Below, one piece after another: positions 8,559 to 18,995 of a DNA stretch of 64,000 nucleotides (position 1 is its first letter; each line of letters opens with the position of its first letter). The notes under the pieces are model-generated. The model saw only the letters and a list, made by a program, of their open reading frames with translations, had not been told where the DNA came from and did not search any database. This DNA comes from Chryseobacterium indologenes. Its GTDB lineage: Bacteria > Bacteroidota > Bacteroidia > Flavobacteriales > Weeksellaceae. The translations under genes were made by a program, and so were the position numbers. The stretch spans positions 3,844,001 through 3,908,000 of the forward strand of contig CP065590.1 in NCBI GenBank assembly GCA_016025055.1, given 5' to 3'.

Positions 8559-9466
8559 TTAAAAGATTAAAATACCATGAAATCGATTTTGTAAAATATT
8601 CTCAATGTTTAGAAAATTCTGAGCAGAGAAAATATACGGCAACAAAAGATTTTCTGGATATCACTTCAAAAAAACAATGGGAAGTTTTAGTGTACAACGA
8701 TTACGAAGCAGTAATGCCCGTTCCCTTTATCCGGAAATATGGAGTGAAAATTGTGCATAATCCTAAACTCTGTCAGCAACTAGGAGTGTTTTCTAAGAAA
8801 GATGATGTACATCTGAACGAAGTCTTTCTTGAATATCTGGAAAAGAATTATCTGATAAGTACCTATCAATTTAATGATGTCAATCAATTTCTAAGAGAAA
8901 TAAGAAGAAAGAAAAATTTTTTATTATATCCGGATTCTTATGAAAAAATATACGAGAGATATTCTCCCAAAAGAAAGAGAAAACTGAGAGGTGGGGAAGA
9001 GATAACAGATAAAATTGCCACTAAGGATGTTCATTATAAGGATGTGAAAAATTTTATTGAAATTCATGCAATAGGAGCCAGTAAGGAAGCTGATTTACAT
9101 GAATTTATAAGAATTTTTAAAGATTTGTATGAATTAAATCGCCTGAAGTTTTCAGCTTTCTATTACAATAATAAAATCATTAATGTTATTGCTACTTATA
9201 CCGATTGTCATATGGTAGCACTTTTAGGTACATTTAATGATAAAAATTATGTGAAGTTATCAGGTGCATCCATATTGATTGATAAGGCTATAAAGGAAAC
9301 GATTGAAACAAATACCTTTGATTTTGAAGGTGGAGAACTTCCTAATATTGAAGAGTTTTTCAGAGGATTTCGGCCGGAACTGAGGCCATATGGGATAATT
9401 GAAAATTCAAAGAAAAACCTCGTCAAAAAGTTCATATATTTTCTTTTAACCGGTAAAAAATTATAA
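8555..9466 (+). CDS. GNAT/FemAB-like acyltransferase fold protein, function unknown
   Basis: 303 residues, no signal peptide or membrane segment. The C-terminal part (SGASILIDKAIKET then FDFEGGELPNIEEFFRGFRPEL, about residues 230-275) resembles the end of GNAT or FemAB-type acyltransferases, where a conserved D/E-rich FDFEG strand is followed by a bulky aromatic FxxxF. The rest I do not recognise. It overlaps radC by four bases. The acceptor is unknown; cell-envelope or polysaccharide modification would be typical but is inference. Confidence 0.6.
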   Translation: MIKRLKYHEIDFVKYSQCLENSEQRKYTATKDFLDITSKKQWEVLVYNDYEAVMPVPFIRKYGVKIVHNPKLCQQLGVFSKKDDVHLNEVFLEYLEKNYLISTYQFNDVNQFLREIRRKKNFLLYPDSYEKIYERYSPKRKRKLRGGEEITDKIATKDVHYKDVKNFIEIHAIGASKEADLHEFIRIFKDLYELNRLKFSAFYYNNKIINVIATYTDCHMVALLGTFNDKNYVKLSGASILIDKAIKETIETNTFDFEGGELPNIEEFFRGFRPELRPYGIIENSKKNLVKKFIYFLLTGKKL

Positions 9467-9557
9467 ATTACAAAATGTTGTCGGGATTGATGCAATCTAT
9501 AAGTACAATACGATCTATAGAAACTGGGTGATGGGAAACTATATTAAAGTAATATTT

Positions 9558-10733
9558 ATGAAAAAAAAGAAAAATCTTCTTGTTTTTATATTCTCGATCT
9601 ACGTAGGTCTCATGTCATACTATCTGTATACCCACCAGTATTATAATACGGATATGGAGGCTTATATGGGCTTGATTTACAAAGTGGAATATCCTGACAT
9701 GAAGATTGAAGAAATCCATCATAAAGTATATTCGGAGATAAAAGAAAAGAATCCTGATTTCGCGGGATTGGGTCCGGTTGATCCAATGGTGAAAGAGGTG
9801 GCAAAGGGAGAAAGCACCTACTATAAATTCTTATCGGAAAATCCTAAAGCCTATGAAGAAGAATTACAGCTTTTCGCAGTAAAACCATTCTATAACTTTA
9901 TCAATGTATTGTTTTTTAAACTTGGTTTTAAAGCCTCGACCTCTACTTTTTTAATTTCCATTATTGCTTACGCTCTTATTCTCGTTCTCATTTTTTGTTT
10001 TTTAATCCAAATTTTAAAAAATTATACCCTAGCCACGATAATAACGGTTTTATTATCATTGTTTAAACCAATTCTCGAAGCAAGCAGGCACGCTTCTCCG
10101 GATTCATTGTCCTGTTTATTGCTGTTGTTAAGCTTTTACACTTTTCTGATCAAAAAGAATGTTTTTTACACAACGATTTTTGCGATGTTATGTGTCTTTA
10201 CCAGACCTGAGTATTTCATTTTGTATTCATTTCTTTACCTTCTTGTTTTCTTTTACAGCGATAGATTAGTACTTAATAAAAAGATTTTATCCCTATCATA
10301 CGGTTATTTGCTGGCATCTTTCCTCCTGATTCAGTATTTCAATCAGGTGTCCTGGTCTGTTTTATTTATGAATCAGTTTACCCGGGTTCAGCTGTATCCG
10401 CTATCAAATCCTGATCATTTTCAGTTTGCTGATTATCTTCAGTTTATCAAAGGAAATATCATGTTGGAATTTAATGCATCCTATTTTCCCCTTTTATTGA
10501 TCGTGCTGGTGATTATTTTAGCCAACAACTTTTCTCTCAGGAATAGAAAGAATCAGGTTCAATGCCTGTTTTTTGTGATTATTTACGGATCTGTTTTCCT
10601 AAGGTTTTTGATTTTTCCTTCTTTGGTAAACAGAATGATGATAGGCTTTTATCTCCTGATCATCCTGTCTATGATCTATATACAGAACTCTAAGGTGGAT
10701 ATCTTTAAAAACACTTTAGAACACGGAAAATAA
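9558..10733 (+). CDS. Polytopic membrane protein, possibly a GT-C type glycosyltransferase
   Basis: About 391 residues from ATG 9558 (MKKKKNLLVFIF). One N-terminal membrane segment is followed by a 90-residue loop with acidic residues, then at least eight further membrane segments. This one-TM, long-loop, many-TM plan is that of GT-C glycosyltransferases, and an early acidic NTDMEAY after the first segment could serve as their catalytic acid. No family is clearly recognised. The open frame could start 30 bases earlier at GTG or ATG, but that gives a non-typical N-terminus. It ends just before the promoter box of the next gene. Confidence 0.55.
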   Translation: MKKKKNLLVFIFSIYVGLMSYYLYTHQYYNTDMEAYMGLIYKVEYPDMKIEEIHHKVYSEIKEKNPDFAGLGPVDPMVKEVAKGESTYYKFLSENPKAYEEELQLFAVKPFYNFINVLFFKLGFKASTSTFLISIIAYALILVLIFCFLIQILKNYTLATIITVLLSLFKPILEASRHASPDSLSCLLLLLSFYTFLIKKNVFYTTIFAMLCVFTRPEYFILYSFLYLLVFFYSDRLVLNKKILSLSYGYLLASFLLIQYFNQVSWSVLFMNQFTRVQLYPLSNPDHFQFADYLQFIKGNIMLEFNASYFPLLLIVLVIILANNFSLRNRKNQVQCLFFVIIYGSVFLRFLIFPSLVNRMMIGFYLLIILSMIYIQNSKVDIFKNTLEHGK

Positions 10734-10737
10734 TTAG

Positions 10738-10745
10738 TAATTTTG
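10738..10745 (+). promoter_or_regulatory. -7 promoter box upstream of the ppa pair
   Basis: TAATTTTG, a perfect TAnnTTTG, twelve bases before the ATG at 10758. It implies a very short leader. No TTG is seen at the usual distance. Confidence 0.55.
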
Positions 10746-10757
10746 CAATCTAAAATT

Positions 10758-11270
10758 ATGGCGAGTTTATCAGGATATCTACCGTATGCATTTGCATTGA
10801 TTATTGCAATTCCTTTTCTGGTTTTGCTCAGACAATTTGTACATTCCTATATTACTCTTAAAAATCAGGAAATCAAACTGCTTACCGTGAAGTCCAATTC
10901 AGAAAACAAAGCCCATTCCTATGAGAGAATGACATTGTTTCTGGACAGGTTAAAACCCTCCAATCTTATCCAGAAATTTGACAGGGAATTAGCCGTTCAT
11001 GAGTTTATTTTTCTTACTGAAAAGACAATCAATGAAGAATTTGAATATAACTCGTCTCAACAGCTTTATATCACAAAACATTCCTGGAAAAATATCGTAG
11101 ATTCTAAAAATGCAGTTATAGAGCTGCTTCACAGAACTTATGACGGATTGAAAGGAGAGGTTCAGCTGGATGAATTCAAGACGATTTTCATCATGAATTA
11201 TATGGAAGGCAACGATTACATTGTGGAAACCATAGAAGATTTAAGAAAAGAAATTTTAATAATAACTTAA
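10758..11270 (+). CDS. Hypothetical membrane-anchored protein
   Basis: 170 residues from ATG 10758. One N-terminal membrane segment (YLPYAFALIIAIPFLVLLRQ, residues 8-27) is followed by a soluble, mostly helical domain rich in Leu, Lys and Glu. I do not recognise the family. It sits 17 bases before the inorganic pyrophosphatase gene and behind a promoter box of its own, so the two are probably one transcript. The longer frame begins at TTG inside the promoter box, which argues for the ATG. Confidence 0.7.
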   Translation: MASLSGYLPYAFALIIAIPFLVLLRQFVHSYITLKNQEIKLLTVKSNSENKAHSYERMTLFLDRLKPSNLIQKFDRELAVHEFIFLTEKTINEEFEYNSSQQLYITKHSWKNIVDSKNAVIELLHRTYDGLKGEVQLDEFKTIFIMNYMEGNDYIVETIEDLRKEILIIT

Positions 11271-11287
11271 AAAATAACAGATAAATA

Positions 11288-11899
11288 ATGATTCCAAATT
11301 TTAAAGCACATCCATGGCACGGAATTTCTGCAGGAGAAGATGCGCCAAATGTTGTAAACGTATTTGTGGAAATTGTTCCTTCAGATACTATTAAATATGA
11401 AGTAGATAAAGAAACAGGATACCTAAAAGTAGACAGACCTCAAAAATTCTCTAATATCATCCCGGCTTTATATGGTTTTGTTCCAAGAACATACTGTGAT
11501 CAGGAAGTAATGAAACTTGCTGTAGAATCAGGCGCTACGGATGTTACAATGGGAGATCATGATCCTCTTGATATTTGTGTTTTAAGTTCTCATAACATCC
11601 ATGCCGGAGGTTTATTGATGGAAGCTATTCCGATCGGAGGTTTCAAAATGATCGACGGAGGAGAAGCTGATGATAAAATTGTAGCAGTAATGATCAATGA
11701 CCATGCTTTTGGGCACTTCAGAGATATTGCTGAATTACCGGAAGCTGAAGTAAAAAGATTAATGCATTATTTCCTTACGTATAAAAACCTGCCGGATGAG
11801 CCTGCAAAATGCAGAATTCAGAAGGTTTACGGAGCTGAGCATGCAAAAAAAGTAATCAAAGCTTCTCAGGCTGATTATGCAGATAAATTCGGAGGATAA
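11288..11899 (+). CDS. ppa: Inorganic pyrophosphatase (family I)
   Basis: 203 residues. It hydrolyses pyrophosphate to two phosphates in the cytoplasm. The metal-binding signature is GDHDPLDICVL near residue 93, with further active-site residues in EIVPSDTIKYEVDK (30-43) and the C-terminal FLTYKNLP (near 163). The length is a little above the bacterial norm of about 175, as is usual for the Bacteroidota branch. A strong terminator follows. Confidence 0.95.
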   Translation: MIPNFKAHPWHGISAGEDAPNVVNVFVEIVPSDTIKYEVDKETGYLKVDRPQKFSNIIPALYGFVPRTYCDQEVMKLAVESGATDVTMGDHDPLDICVLSSHNIHAGGLLMEAIPIGGFKMIDGGEADDKIVAVMINDHAFGHFRDIAELPEAEVKRLMHYFLTYKNLPDEPAKCRIQKVYGAEHAKKVIKASQADYADKFGG

Positions 11900-11921
11900 T
11901 ATTTCCTTTCCAAAGCATACA

Positions 11922-11953
11922 AAAAAGCAGATGAATCTTCATCTGCTTTTTCT
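11922..11953. terminator. Bidirectional terminator between ppa and the amidohydrolase gene
   Basis: AAAAAGCAGATGAA and TTCATCTGCTTTTT form a perfect 14-base stem with a two-base loop. Runs of A and T flank it so it can serve both converging genes. Confidence 0.9.
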
Positions 11954-11983
11954 TTGTGAGTATTTTATTCTGCCTCAACCGAT

Positions 11984-13705
11984 TTAGTTGCTTTTGTATA
12001 CGGAATTTCCTTCTTTGATGGTTTCAAGAACTTTAATGTTTCTGAGATTTTCAGGAGTTATCGTTAAAGGATTCTGATCCAGAATGACAAAGTCTGCCAG
12101 TTTACCTGCTTTAACAGATCCTTTTCTGTTTTCTTCCTGCAGTTGATAAGCTCCGTTGATGGTAATAGCTTTCAGGGCTTCAAGAGGAGTGATTCTTTCA
12201 TTGGGACCTAAAATCATTCCTGACCTTGTCTTTCTGTTTACCGCAGCATATACAGCGGTAATTAAATCGGGTGGAGTAACCGGAGAATCATGATGGATGG
12301 TAAATGTAATTCCTGCTTTTAACGCTGAGTTGGCAGGACTTATAAAAGAAGCTCTTTCAGGACCAAAAACACTCGAATAGTGCCAATCGCCCCATAAATA
12401 AGTATGAGTAGAAAAGTAAGAAGGAATTACTCCTAATTCTTTTATTTTCTGAATATGATCAGGGCGGCTGTTTTGTACATGAATTAAGGTTGCCCGCAAT
12501 TCCGGTTTATAAATGTTTTCATCTTTTAACCTTTTAATAACCCGGATTGCCTGATCTATTGCAGCATCTCCGTTCACATGAAGCTGTGCGGTTATATGGT
12601 TTTGGAAAAGTGTTTTCAGATCGTTATATAACGTTTCATCCGTAAAGATGGGAAATCCTTTGTAGTCTTTAGACCGGCCTTCCGGCGGAACCAAATAAGG
12701 CTGAGTAAGCCAGGCTGTTTTACCTTGTGGAGAACCGTCATCCGAAAATTTGAACCCGGCCAGTTTCAGATGATTTTCATATTTCATATACTTAGGTTTG
12801 AAACGATCGAATTCCTTTTTGAAATATTCATAATCAGGAAAGTAAACGACATCGGCTTTAAAAAGATGTTGAGCCGCTGCTTTTTCTAACAGACCAACGC
12901 TTTCTCCCATAGTTCTTCCATCACAAACAGTAGTCTGTCCATAGCTGAGCCATTCATCCTGGGCTTTCATCAGATTTTCCATGGCATGGGTCTCAGTGTC
13001 TTTGCCTTTATTCATTTTTTCAGTTAAGGTTAATAAAGCAGTGAAACTCGCGTTCTCTTCTAATTTCCCATTCAGTTTTCCTGTTTCTTTATCCCTGCCG
13101 ATGTGTCCTCCTTCAGGATCTTTCGATGCTTCTGTTATTCCCAGAAGTTGTAGCATTGCGTTGTTTGCTACGCTGGCGTGCCCTGAGGCATGAATAACAA
13201 TAATAGGATTGGTTTTACTAATGATATCCAGTTCTGCTTTTGTAGGATGACGGTGCTCTCTCATAATGGCATCATCATAACCATTTCCGATAATCGGCTG
13301 CTTATCTGTAATTTTATTTTCTTTAATGTAGTTCTTAACCGTAATCTGTAAATCTTTAATTGAATTCACTGTTCCATAAGGTTCCGGAGATAGGTCTACG
13401 GCATCCATCGTCCCGGCTCTTGAAGTAAGATGTCCATGAACATCTATAAACCCGGGAAGAAGAGTTTTCCCATGGAGATTAATCATTTTGGTGGCTGGCT
13501 CTGAAAAACGCTCTGCGTCCGATTTTGTTCCGGCAAAAAGTATTTTACCGTCTTTTACTGCTACAGCTTCAACCTGGGGAGAAGAATCTTCCATTGTTAT
13601 GATAGGACCTCCAAAATAAAGTATCTCAGCTTTTTCTTGTGGAATCTTATGGTGACAGCTGCTTATTCCTGCAGACAAAAAAAGAGTATATAATATCCTT
13701 TTCAT
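11984..13705 (-). CDS. Amidohydrolase-family lipoprotein (YtcJ-like)
   Basis: About 573 residues from ATG 13705. The signal peptide ends in a lipobox (SAGISSC), so it is likely a lipoprotein. The amidohydrolase pattern is complete: LPGFIDVHGHLTS near residue 90 (HxH), the ANNAML region, GFKFSDDGSPQGKTAW (substrate loop), QLHVNGDAAIDQAI, LIHVQNSRPD and IHHDSPVTPPD. It ends with the beta-sandwich motif GKLADFVILDQNPL. The family cleaves C-N or similar bonds; the substrate is unknown. It stands alone on the minus strand, diverging from the membrane pyrophosphatase gene. Confidence 0.88.
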   Translation of the reverse strand: MKRILYTLFLSAGISSCHHKIPQEKAEILYFGGPIITMEDSSPQVEAVAVKDGKILFAGTKSDAERFSEPATKMINLHGKTLLPGFIDVHGHLTSRAGTMDAVDLSPEPYGTVNSIKDLQITVKNYIKENKITDKQPIIGNGYDDAIMREHRHPTKAELDIISKTNPIIVIHASGHASVANNAMLQLLGITEASKDPEGGHIGRDKETGKLNGKLEENASFTALLTLTEKMNKGKDTETHAMENLMKAQDEWLSYGQTTVCDGRTMGESVGLLEKAAAQHLFKADVVYFPDYEYFKKEFDRFKPKYMKYENHLKLAGFKFSDDGSPQGKTAWLTQPYLVPPEGRSKDYKGFPIFTDETLYNDLKTLFQNHITAQLHVNGDAAIDQAIRVIKRLKDENIYKPELRATLIHVQNSRPDHIQKIKELGVIPSYFSTHTYLWGDWHYSSVFGPERASFISPANSALKAGITFTIHHDSPVTPPDLITAVYAAVNRKTRSGMILGPNERITPLEALKAITINGAYQLQEENRKGSVKAGKLADFVILDQNPLTITPENLRNIKVLETIKEGNSVYKSN

Positions 13706-13734
13706 AAACAATTAATTCAAATAATAGTGAGAAA

Positions 13735-13742
13735 CAAATTTA
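13735..13742 (-). promoter_or_regulatory. -7 promoter box of the amidohydrolase gene
   Basis: The minus strand reads TAAATTTG, a perfect TAnnTTTG, 29 bases before the ATG at 13705. Confidence 0.55.
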
Positions 13743-13840
13743 CAAAATAATAGATTATTATTAGTGAATTTTATTATGTGTTTATAATTTCATTATATTT
13801 ATAAGCCTAATCTCAATTTTTTAATATAAAATAATAAACT

Positions 13841-16576
13841 ATGGATCTATTTGTGTTAGTGCCAATTTTTGGTGTCATAGCTTTGCTTTATACATTTCTT
13901 CAGAGCAACTGGGTCAATAAACAGAATGCCGGAAATGAAAAAATGAAAATAATCAGCGGCCATATTGCAGATGGTGCAATGGCTTTTCTAAAGGCTGAAT
14001 ATAAAATCTTAATGTACTTCGTGGTGGTGGTCGCCATTTTACTTGCTGTAATGGGATCAAGCAATGCCAACTCACATTGGAGTATCGGAATCGCTTTTGC
14101 AGTAGGAGCGGTATTTTCCGCATTAGCTGGTTTTATCGGGATGAAAATTGCTACCAAAGCCAATGTCAGGACGGCAGAAGCCGCAAGAACTTCACTGTCG
14201 AAAGCGCTTAAAGTATCTTTTACAGGAGGTTCCGTTATGGGAATGGGGGTTGCAGGACTCGCTGTTTTAGGATTGGGAGCATTGTTCCTGATCATTAAAC
14301 AGATTTTTGCACCTGATGCCACAGTAGATTCTCACGAGATGGAAAGAACAATTGAAATCCTTACCGGATTTTCTCTTGGAGCAGAATCCATAGCACTTTT
14401 TGCAAGAGTAGGAGGTGGTATTTATACAAAAGCCGCAGATGTGGGAGCAGACCTGGTAGGAAAAGTAGAAGCCGGTATCCCGGAAGATGATCCAAGAAAC
14501 CCCGCTACCATTGCAGATAATGTGGGTGATAATGTAGGAGATGTGGCAGGAATGGGGGCGGACCTTTTTGGATCTTATGTAGCCACCGTTCTGGCGACAA
14601 TGGTCTTAGGAAGAGAAACCGTTTCTGATGATTCCTTCGGAGGATTTGCCCCGATTCTTTTACCCATGCTTATTGCGGGAACTGGAATTATCTTTTCAAT
14701 GATAGGAACCTTATTTGTAAGGATTAATGATAATGAAGGCTCATCTACTTCCAGCGTACAAAATGCCCTGAACTTGGGGAATTGGGGAAGTATTATTATT
14801 ACTGCAATAGCATCTTATTTCCTGGTAACCTATATCCTGCCCGAAAAAATGGTGCTCAGAGGCCACGAATTTACAAAAATGGGAGTCTTCGGAGCGATAA
14901 TGGTGGGTTTGGTTGTAGGAACTTTAATGAGTATCATAACAGAATATTATACAGCCATGGGTAAAAGACCGGTTTCCAGTATTGTGAGACAGTCTTCTAC
15001 CGGACATGCTACCAATATTATCGGAGGGCTTTCCGTTGGTATGGAATCTACTTTACTTCCGATTATTGTGCTGGCAGGCGGAATTTATGGCTCTTATCTG
15101 TGTGCCGGACTTTATGGGGTTGCTATCGCAGCAGCAGGAATGATGGCTACTACAGCTATGCAATTGGCAATAGATGCCTTTGGACCTATTGCGGATAATG
15201 CAGGAGGTATTGCTGAAATGAGTGAACTTCCCAAAGAAGTACGGGAGAAAACAGATATTCTGGACGCCGTAGGAAATACAACTGCCGCTACCGGGAAAGG
15301 GTTTGCAATTGCTTCAGCAGCTTTAACGGCATTAGCGTTATTTGCAGCATTTGTTGGAATTGCAGGTATTGACGGTATTGATATATACAGAGCCGATGTT
15401 TTAGCCGGTTTATTCGTAGGCGGAATGATTCCGTTTATCTTTTCCTCTTTAGCGATCACAGCAGTGGGACAGGCTGCGATGGCGATGGTTGAAGAAGTGA
15501 GAAGACAGTTCCGCGAAATTCCTGGAATCTTAGAAGGAAAAGCACAACCTGAATATGAAAAATGCGTGGCGATTTCTACGGATGCATCTATCAGGAAGAT
15601 GATGCTACCAGGTGCTATAGCAATCATATCACCCTTATTAATTGGATTTATATTCGGACCTGAAGTATTGGGAGGATTTCTTGCCGGTGCTACTGTTTGT
15701 GGTGTTTTGATGGGAATGTTTCAGAATAATGCAGGAGGCGCCTGGGATAATGCCAAAAAATCATTTGAAAAAGGGGTAGACATTAATGGACAGACTTATT
15801 ATAAAGGTTCAGAACCTCACAAAGCTTCCGTGACGGGAGATACAGTGGGAGACCCGTTTAAAGATACTTCCGGTCCGTCAATGAATATTCTCATTAAGTT
15901 GATGTCAATTGTTTCACTGGTGATCGCCCCAACGTTAGCTGTTTTACATAAAGATAAAATTGAAGCGAACAGAAAAGCAAAAATCGAAGCTTTAACCGGG
16001 GTTTCTGCTGACCATTCTGCTACAGGAAATGTTGATCAGTCAGTATTACCTTTGAATCCTGCAGAAATTAAGGGGCACTTGAATGAAAATGGTGACTTTG
16101 TGTATGAAACAGGAAGTATTCAGAAATTAAAATTAAAAGGCGGTAAAACAATAGCCATTGGAGATGGTAGCCAGATCTATCAGTTATACAAATCCATTGA
16201 TCAGAAAGATAAGACTATTGTAGATCCCAATAAATGGTATACCATCGAAAATCTTTATTTTGAAACCGGTTCAAGTGATTTAAAACCAGGTTATGAAATG
16301 CAGCTCAACAATCTGGCTGAGATTTTAAATGCTTATCCTGATCTGAAAATAAAATTAGGAGGTTACACGGATAACAGTGGCAACGAAGAAAGCAATCAGC
16401 AACTTTCTAATCTGAGAGCACAAACGGCAAAACTGAAATTACTTGAGCTCGGAGTTTCTGCAGACAGGGTAGAAGCAGAAGGGTATGGCTCACAACATCC
16501 CATTTGTGAAGCTAATGATACAGACGAATGTAAAGCCAAAAACAGAAGGATTGATGTAAGGGTTCTGGCTCTTTAA
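13841..16576 (+). CDS. hppA: Membrane-bound pyrophosphatase with C-terminal OmpA-like domain
   Basis: 911 residues. Residues 1-700 are a full ion-pumping pyrophosphatase with about 16 membrane segments. The signature [20 protein letters not shown] lies near 200, followed by [25 protein letters not shown]; the second acidic set [12 protein letters not shown] lies near 672. [13 protein letters not shown] (near 477) has Ala where potassium-independent enzymes carry Lys, so a potassium-dependent, probably sodium-pumping, enzyme is expected. After a linker with GKTIAIGDG comes an OmpA-like domain (about 800-911): [35 protein letters not shown], and [10 protein letters not shown] at the end. That domain binds peptidoglycan in other proteins. 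Membrane pyrophosphatases are usually 660-770 residues, so the fusion is notable. Confidence 0.95.
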   Translation: MDLFVLVPIFGVIALLYTFLQSNWVNKQNAGNEKMKIISGHIADGAMAFLKAEYKILMYFVVVVAILLAVMGSSNANSHWSIGIAFAVGAVFSALAGFIGMKIATKANVRTAEAARTSLSKALKVSFTGGSVMGMGVAGLAVLGLGALFLIIKQIFAPDATVDSHEMERTIEILTGFSLGAESIALFARVGGGIYTKAADVGADLVGKVEAGIPEDDPRNPATIADNVGDNVGDVAGMGADLFGSYVATVLATMVLGRETVSDDSFGGFAPILLPMLIAGTGIIFSMIGTLFVRINDNEGSSTSSVQNALNLGNWGSIIITAIASYFLVTYILPEKMVLRGHEFTKMGVFGAIMVGLVVGTLMSIITEYYTAMGKRPVSSIVRQSSTGHATNIIGGLSVGMESTLLPIIVLAGGIYGSYLCAGLYGVAIAAAGMMATTAMQLAIDAFGPIADNAGGIAEMSELPKEVREKTDILDAVGNTTAATGKGFAIASAALTALALFAAFVGIAGIDGIDIYRADVLAGLFVGGMIPFIFSSLAITAVGQAAMAMVEEVRRQFREIPGILEGKAQPEYEKCVAISTDASIRKMMLPGAIAIISPLLIGFIFGPEVLGGFLAGATVCGVLMGMFQNNAGGAWDNAKKSFEKGVDINGQTYYKGSEPHKASVTGDTVGDPFKDTSGPSMNILIKLMSIVSLVIAPTLAVLHKDKIEANRKAKIEALTGVSADHSATGNVDQSVLPLNPAEIKGHLNENGDFVYETGSIQKLKLKGGKTIAIGDGSQIYQLYKSIDQKDKTIVDPNKWYTIENLYFETGSSDLKPGYEMQLNNLAEILNAYPDLKIKLGGYTDNSGNEESNQQLSNLRAQTAKLKLLELGVSADRVEAEGYGSQHPICEANDTDECKAKNRRIDVRVLAL

Positions 16577-16592
16577 TATCTTCCAATAAAAT

Positions 16593-16621
16593 AAAAAGCA
16601 TCGCAATAGCGGTGCTTTTTT
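16593..16621 (+). terminator. Intrinsic terminator of hppA
   Basis: AAAAAGCATCGC pairs with GCGGTGCTTTTT (one G-T wobble) around loop AATA, followed by T. It lies 17 bases after the stop. Confidence 0.88.
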
Positions 16622-16707
16622 ATGTTTTGAAATGTACGACTAATGCCTATGGCTCTACTTGGTAAAAAATTACCCTGTTTTTTAACCTGAAAAAGAATTT
16701 GTTGTCC

Positions 16708-17847
16708 CTATAGATTTTTTCTCAGATGTTCCAGCGCCTGGATGATCAGCTCATCTTTTTTAGCAAAACTGAATCTGATATAGTCTGAATTTTGTCGTGA
16801 ATTATAAAATGCAGAAAGCGGAAGGCAGGCTACTTTTTTCTCAATGGTCAGCCATTTCGAAAACTCTACATCACTCATTGTCTTAGAAATATTTCTGAAA
16901 TTAACGATCTGGAAAACACTTCCTTCCGCCTTTTGTTCTATTTTCAGGGGAGTATCGTGCATCATTTCATTAAAGATATCCCTTTTCGCCTGCATCAGCT
17001 TTCTGTGACCGGAAGGATCAAATACTTCCAGATATTTTGCCAAGGCATATTGTGCAGGTGCATTGGCACTATAGGAAATATACTGCTGGTGACACTGAAA
17101 TAATGAGGTCAGCTCCGGTGATGCTATCATATAACTGACCTTCCAGCCGGAAGTATGAAACATTTTTCCAAATGAAAAAATACAGAATGTCCTTTTTTTA
17201 AGCTCCGGGTGCAAAAAAGAACTGTAATGCTCTTCTCCGTCATAACAATACGTATCATAAATTTCTTCTGAAACCAAATAAATCTCCCGGTCTTTGATCA
17301 GTTCATACAATGTACTCCAGTCAGTCTGTTTCCAGATTTTTCCGGTTGGATTTTGTGGTGAATTGACAATGATCGCTTTCGTTTTTTCTGAAATACAGCT
17401 TTTAAGATTTTCCCAGTTTATGACAAAATTATCATCAAGATCACAATATACGGGAACCCCGCCATTTATCACTACGGATGGACCATAAGTATAATAGGAA
17501 GGTTGTATAATGATCACTTCATCTCCCTGATTTAAAACAGATGTGAGGGCTGTATGTAAAGCAAAGGTTGCACACGGAACAATAGTGATTTGCTGAGAAG
17601 AAACCATCATACTGTGTTTACGTTTTGCATTGAACCTTATGATACTTTCGATTAATAAAGGGTTGCCGGAAAGAGGTTCATAATTATGAGTATCCAGGTC
17701 TGCAGCTTCTTGTAGAAAGGCTTTCAAACGTTCGTCAATGTCAAAATCCGGAAGCCCCAGAGACAAATCAAAACTTCCATGTCGCAACGCCAGCTCAGAC
17801 ATCTCTGTAAAAAAGGAATAATGAGTAAAACCGTCAATTCTTTTCAT
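16708..17847 (-). CDS. PLP-dependent aminotransferase, methionine aminotransferase type
   Basis: 379 residues of fold-type I, class I/II. The opening substrate loop (SLGLPDFDIDE), the NYEPLSGNPLL stretch near 77, the PLP-contacting NSPQNPTGKIW near 160, and the Schiff-base Lys in FSFGKMFHTSGWKVSY (near residue 228) are all present. Overall it resembles YbdL-like methionine/aromatic transaminases that act on the keto-acid KMTB. The precise amino donor is inferred from family resemblance. A minus-strand promoter box lies 15 bases before the ATG. Confidence 0.9.
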   Translation of the reverse strand: MKRIDGFTHYSFFTEMSELALRHGSFDLSLGLPDFDIDERLKAFLQEAADLDTHNYEPLSGNPLLIESIIRFNAKRKHSMMVSSQQITIVPCATFALHTALTSVLNQGDEVIIIQPSYYTYGPSVVINGGVPVYCDLDDNFVINWENLKSCISEKTKAIIVNSPQNPTGKIWKQTDWSTLYELIKDREIYLVSEEIYDTYCYDGEEHYSSFLHPELKKRTFCIFSFGKMFHTSGWKVSYMIASPELTSLFQCHQQYISYSANAPAQYALAKYLEVFDPSGHRKLMQAKRDIFNEMMHDTPLKIEQKAEGSVFQIVNFRNISKTMSDVEFSKWLTIEKKVACLPLSAFYNSRQNSDYIRFSFAKKDELIIQALEHLRKNL

Positions 17848-17862
17848 CTATTGCATTTAAAT

Positions 17863-17870
17863 CAAATATA
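17863..17870 (-). promoter_or_regulatory. -7 promoter box of the aminotransferase gene
   Basis: The minus strand reads TATATTTG, matching TAnnTTTG, with the ATG 15 bases downstream. Confidence 0.5.
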
Positions 17871-17932
17871 ATGAAAATAACATTTCAAGGAATATTAAAT
17901 AAAAATTGTTACTTTTAAGAAATTTATTCTTT

Positions 17933-18972
17933 ATGAAAAAACTACTTATTCCGTTGTTTTCCCTGGCTGTAATGACCAGCTGCGGAACAGCCAATGTTTC
18001 GGACGGAACAACTTCGCAACCGACATTTTCCAAACAGGACAAAGCCTTTTCTAATGCTTATAAAGAGATCAAAGTTGAAGATTTAAAAAGAATCTCTACG
18101 TTATCGCTGCAGATGATATGGAAGGAAGAGATACCGGAAGCAAAGGGCAGAAAAAAGCGGGAGAGTATATCGTGAATTATTATAAGAGTCTGGGAATTTC
18201 TCATCCTAAAACATTAGATTCTTATTACCAGAAGGTTCCTTCTGCATTTATGAAGAAAAGAGGCGGAGGTAACCTTCCGGATTCCGAAAATATTCTTGCT
18301 TTTATAGAAGGAAGTGAAAAGCCTGAAGAAATTGTAGTGGTATCTGCCCATTACGATCACGTAGGAATTAAAAATGGAATCGTTTATAACGGAGCAGACG
18401 ATGACGGAAGCGGAACTGTCGCAGTAATGGAAATAGCCAAAGCCTTCCAGCAAGCCAAAAAAGCAGGAAAAGGGCCTAAAAGGTCAATGCTCTTCCTTCA
18501 TGTTACAGGAGAGGAACATGGTTTGTTCGGATCTGAATATTATTCTGAAAACCCTGTATTCCCATTGGCTAATACGGTGGTGGACCTTAATATTGATATG
18601 ATCGGAAGGGACGATCCTGCAAACAGGGGAAAACAATATGTGTATGTAATCGGCTCGGAAATGCTGAGCTCTCAGCTTAAAGTCATCAATGAAGCTGCCA
18701 ATAAGAAAACAAACAATTTGGAGTTGAATTATAAATATGATGACCTTAATGATCCGGAACAGCTGTACTACCGTTCAGACCATTATAATTTCGCCAAACA
18801 CAATATTCCGGTAGCATTTTTCTTTGACGGAATCCATGAAGATTACCATAAATCAACCGATGATCCGGAAAAAATTGATTATCCGCTTTTACAGAAAAGG
18901 GCACAGCTTATCTTCACGACGGCCTGGGATATTGCCAACCGCCCTGAAAGAATAGTTGTAGATAAAAAATAA
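17933..18972 (+). CDS. M28-family zinc metallopeptidase lipoprotein (frameshifted)
   Basis: About 346 residues across a frameshift. The start MKKLLIPLFSLAVMTSC is a lipoprotein signal with a clear lipobox. The peptidase domain follows: AHYDHVGI (first zinc His), GADDDGSGTVAVMEIA (bridging Asp), TGEEHGLFGSEY (catalytic and metal Glu), NIDMIGRDDP, and a final His in EDYHKSTDDPEKID. This is the M28 aminopeptidase pattern of the envelope. As written the first frame runs out at 18175. One extra A in the A5 run at 18085-18089 gives DLKKNLYVIAADDMEGRDTGS, the normal M28 lead-in. Confidence 0.91.
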
Positions 18973-18995
18973 CCTGCAATGACTTTAAAAATAAA

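Noticed and set aside
15112-15627. Antisense frame of 171 residues inside hppA
   Set aside because: Its Ala/Ile-rich sequence is the shadow of the coding strand of a highly conserved pump.
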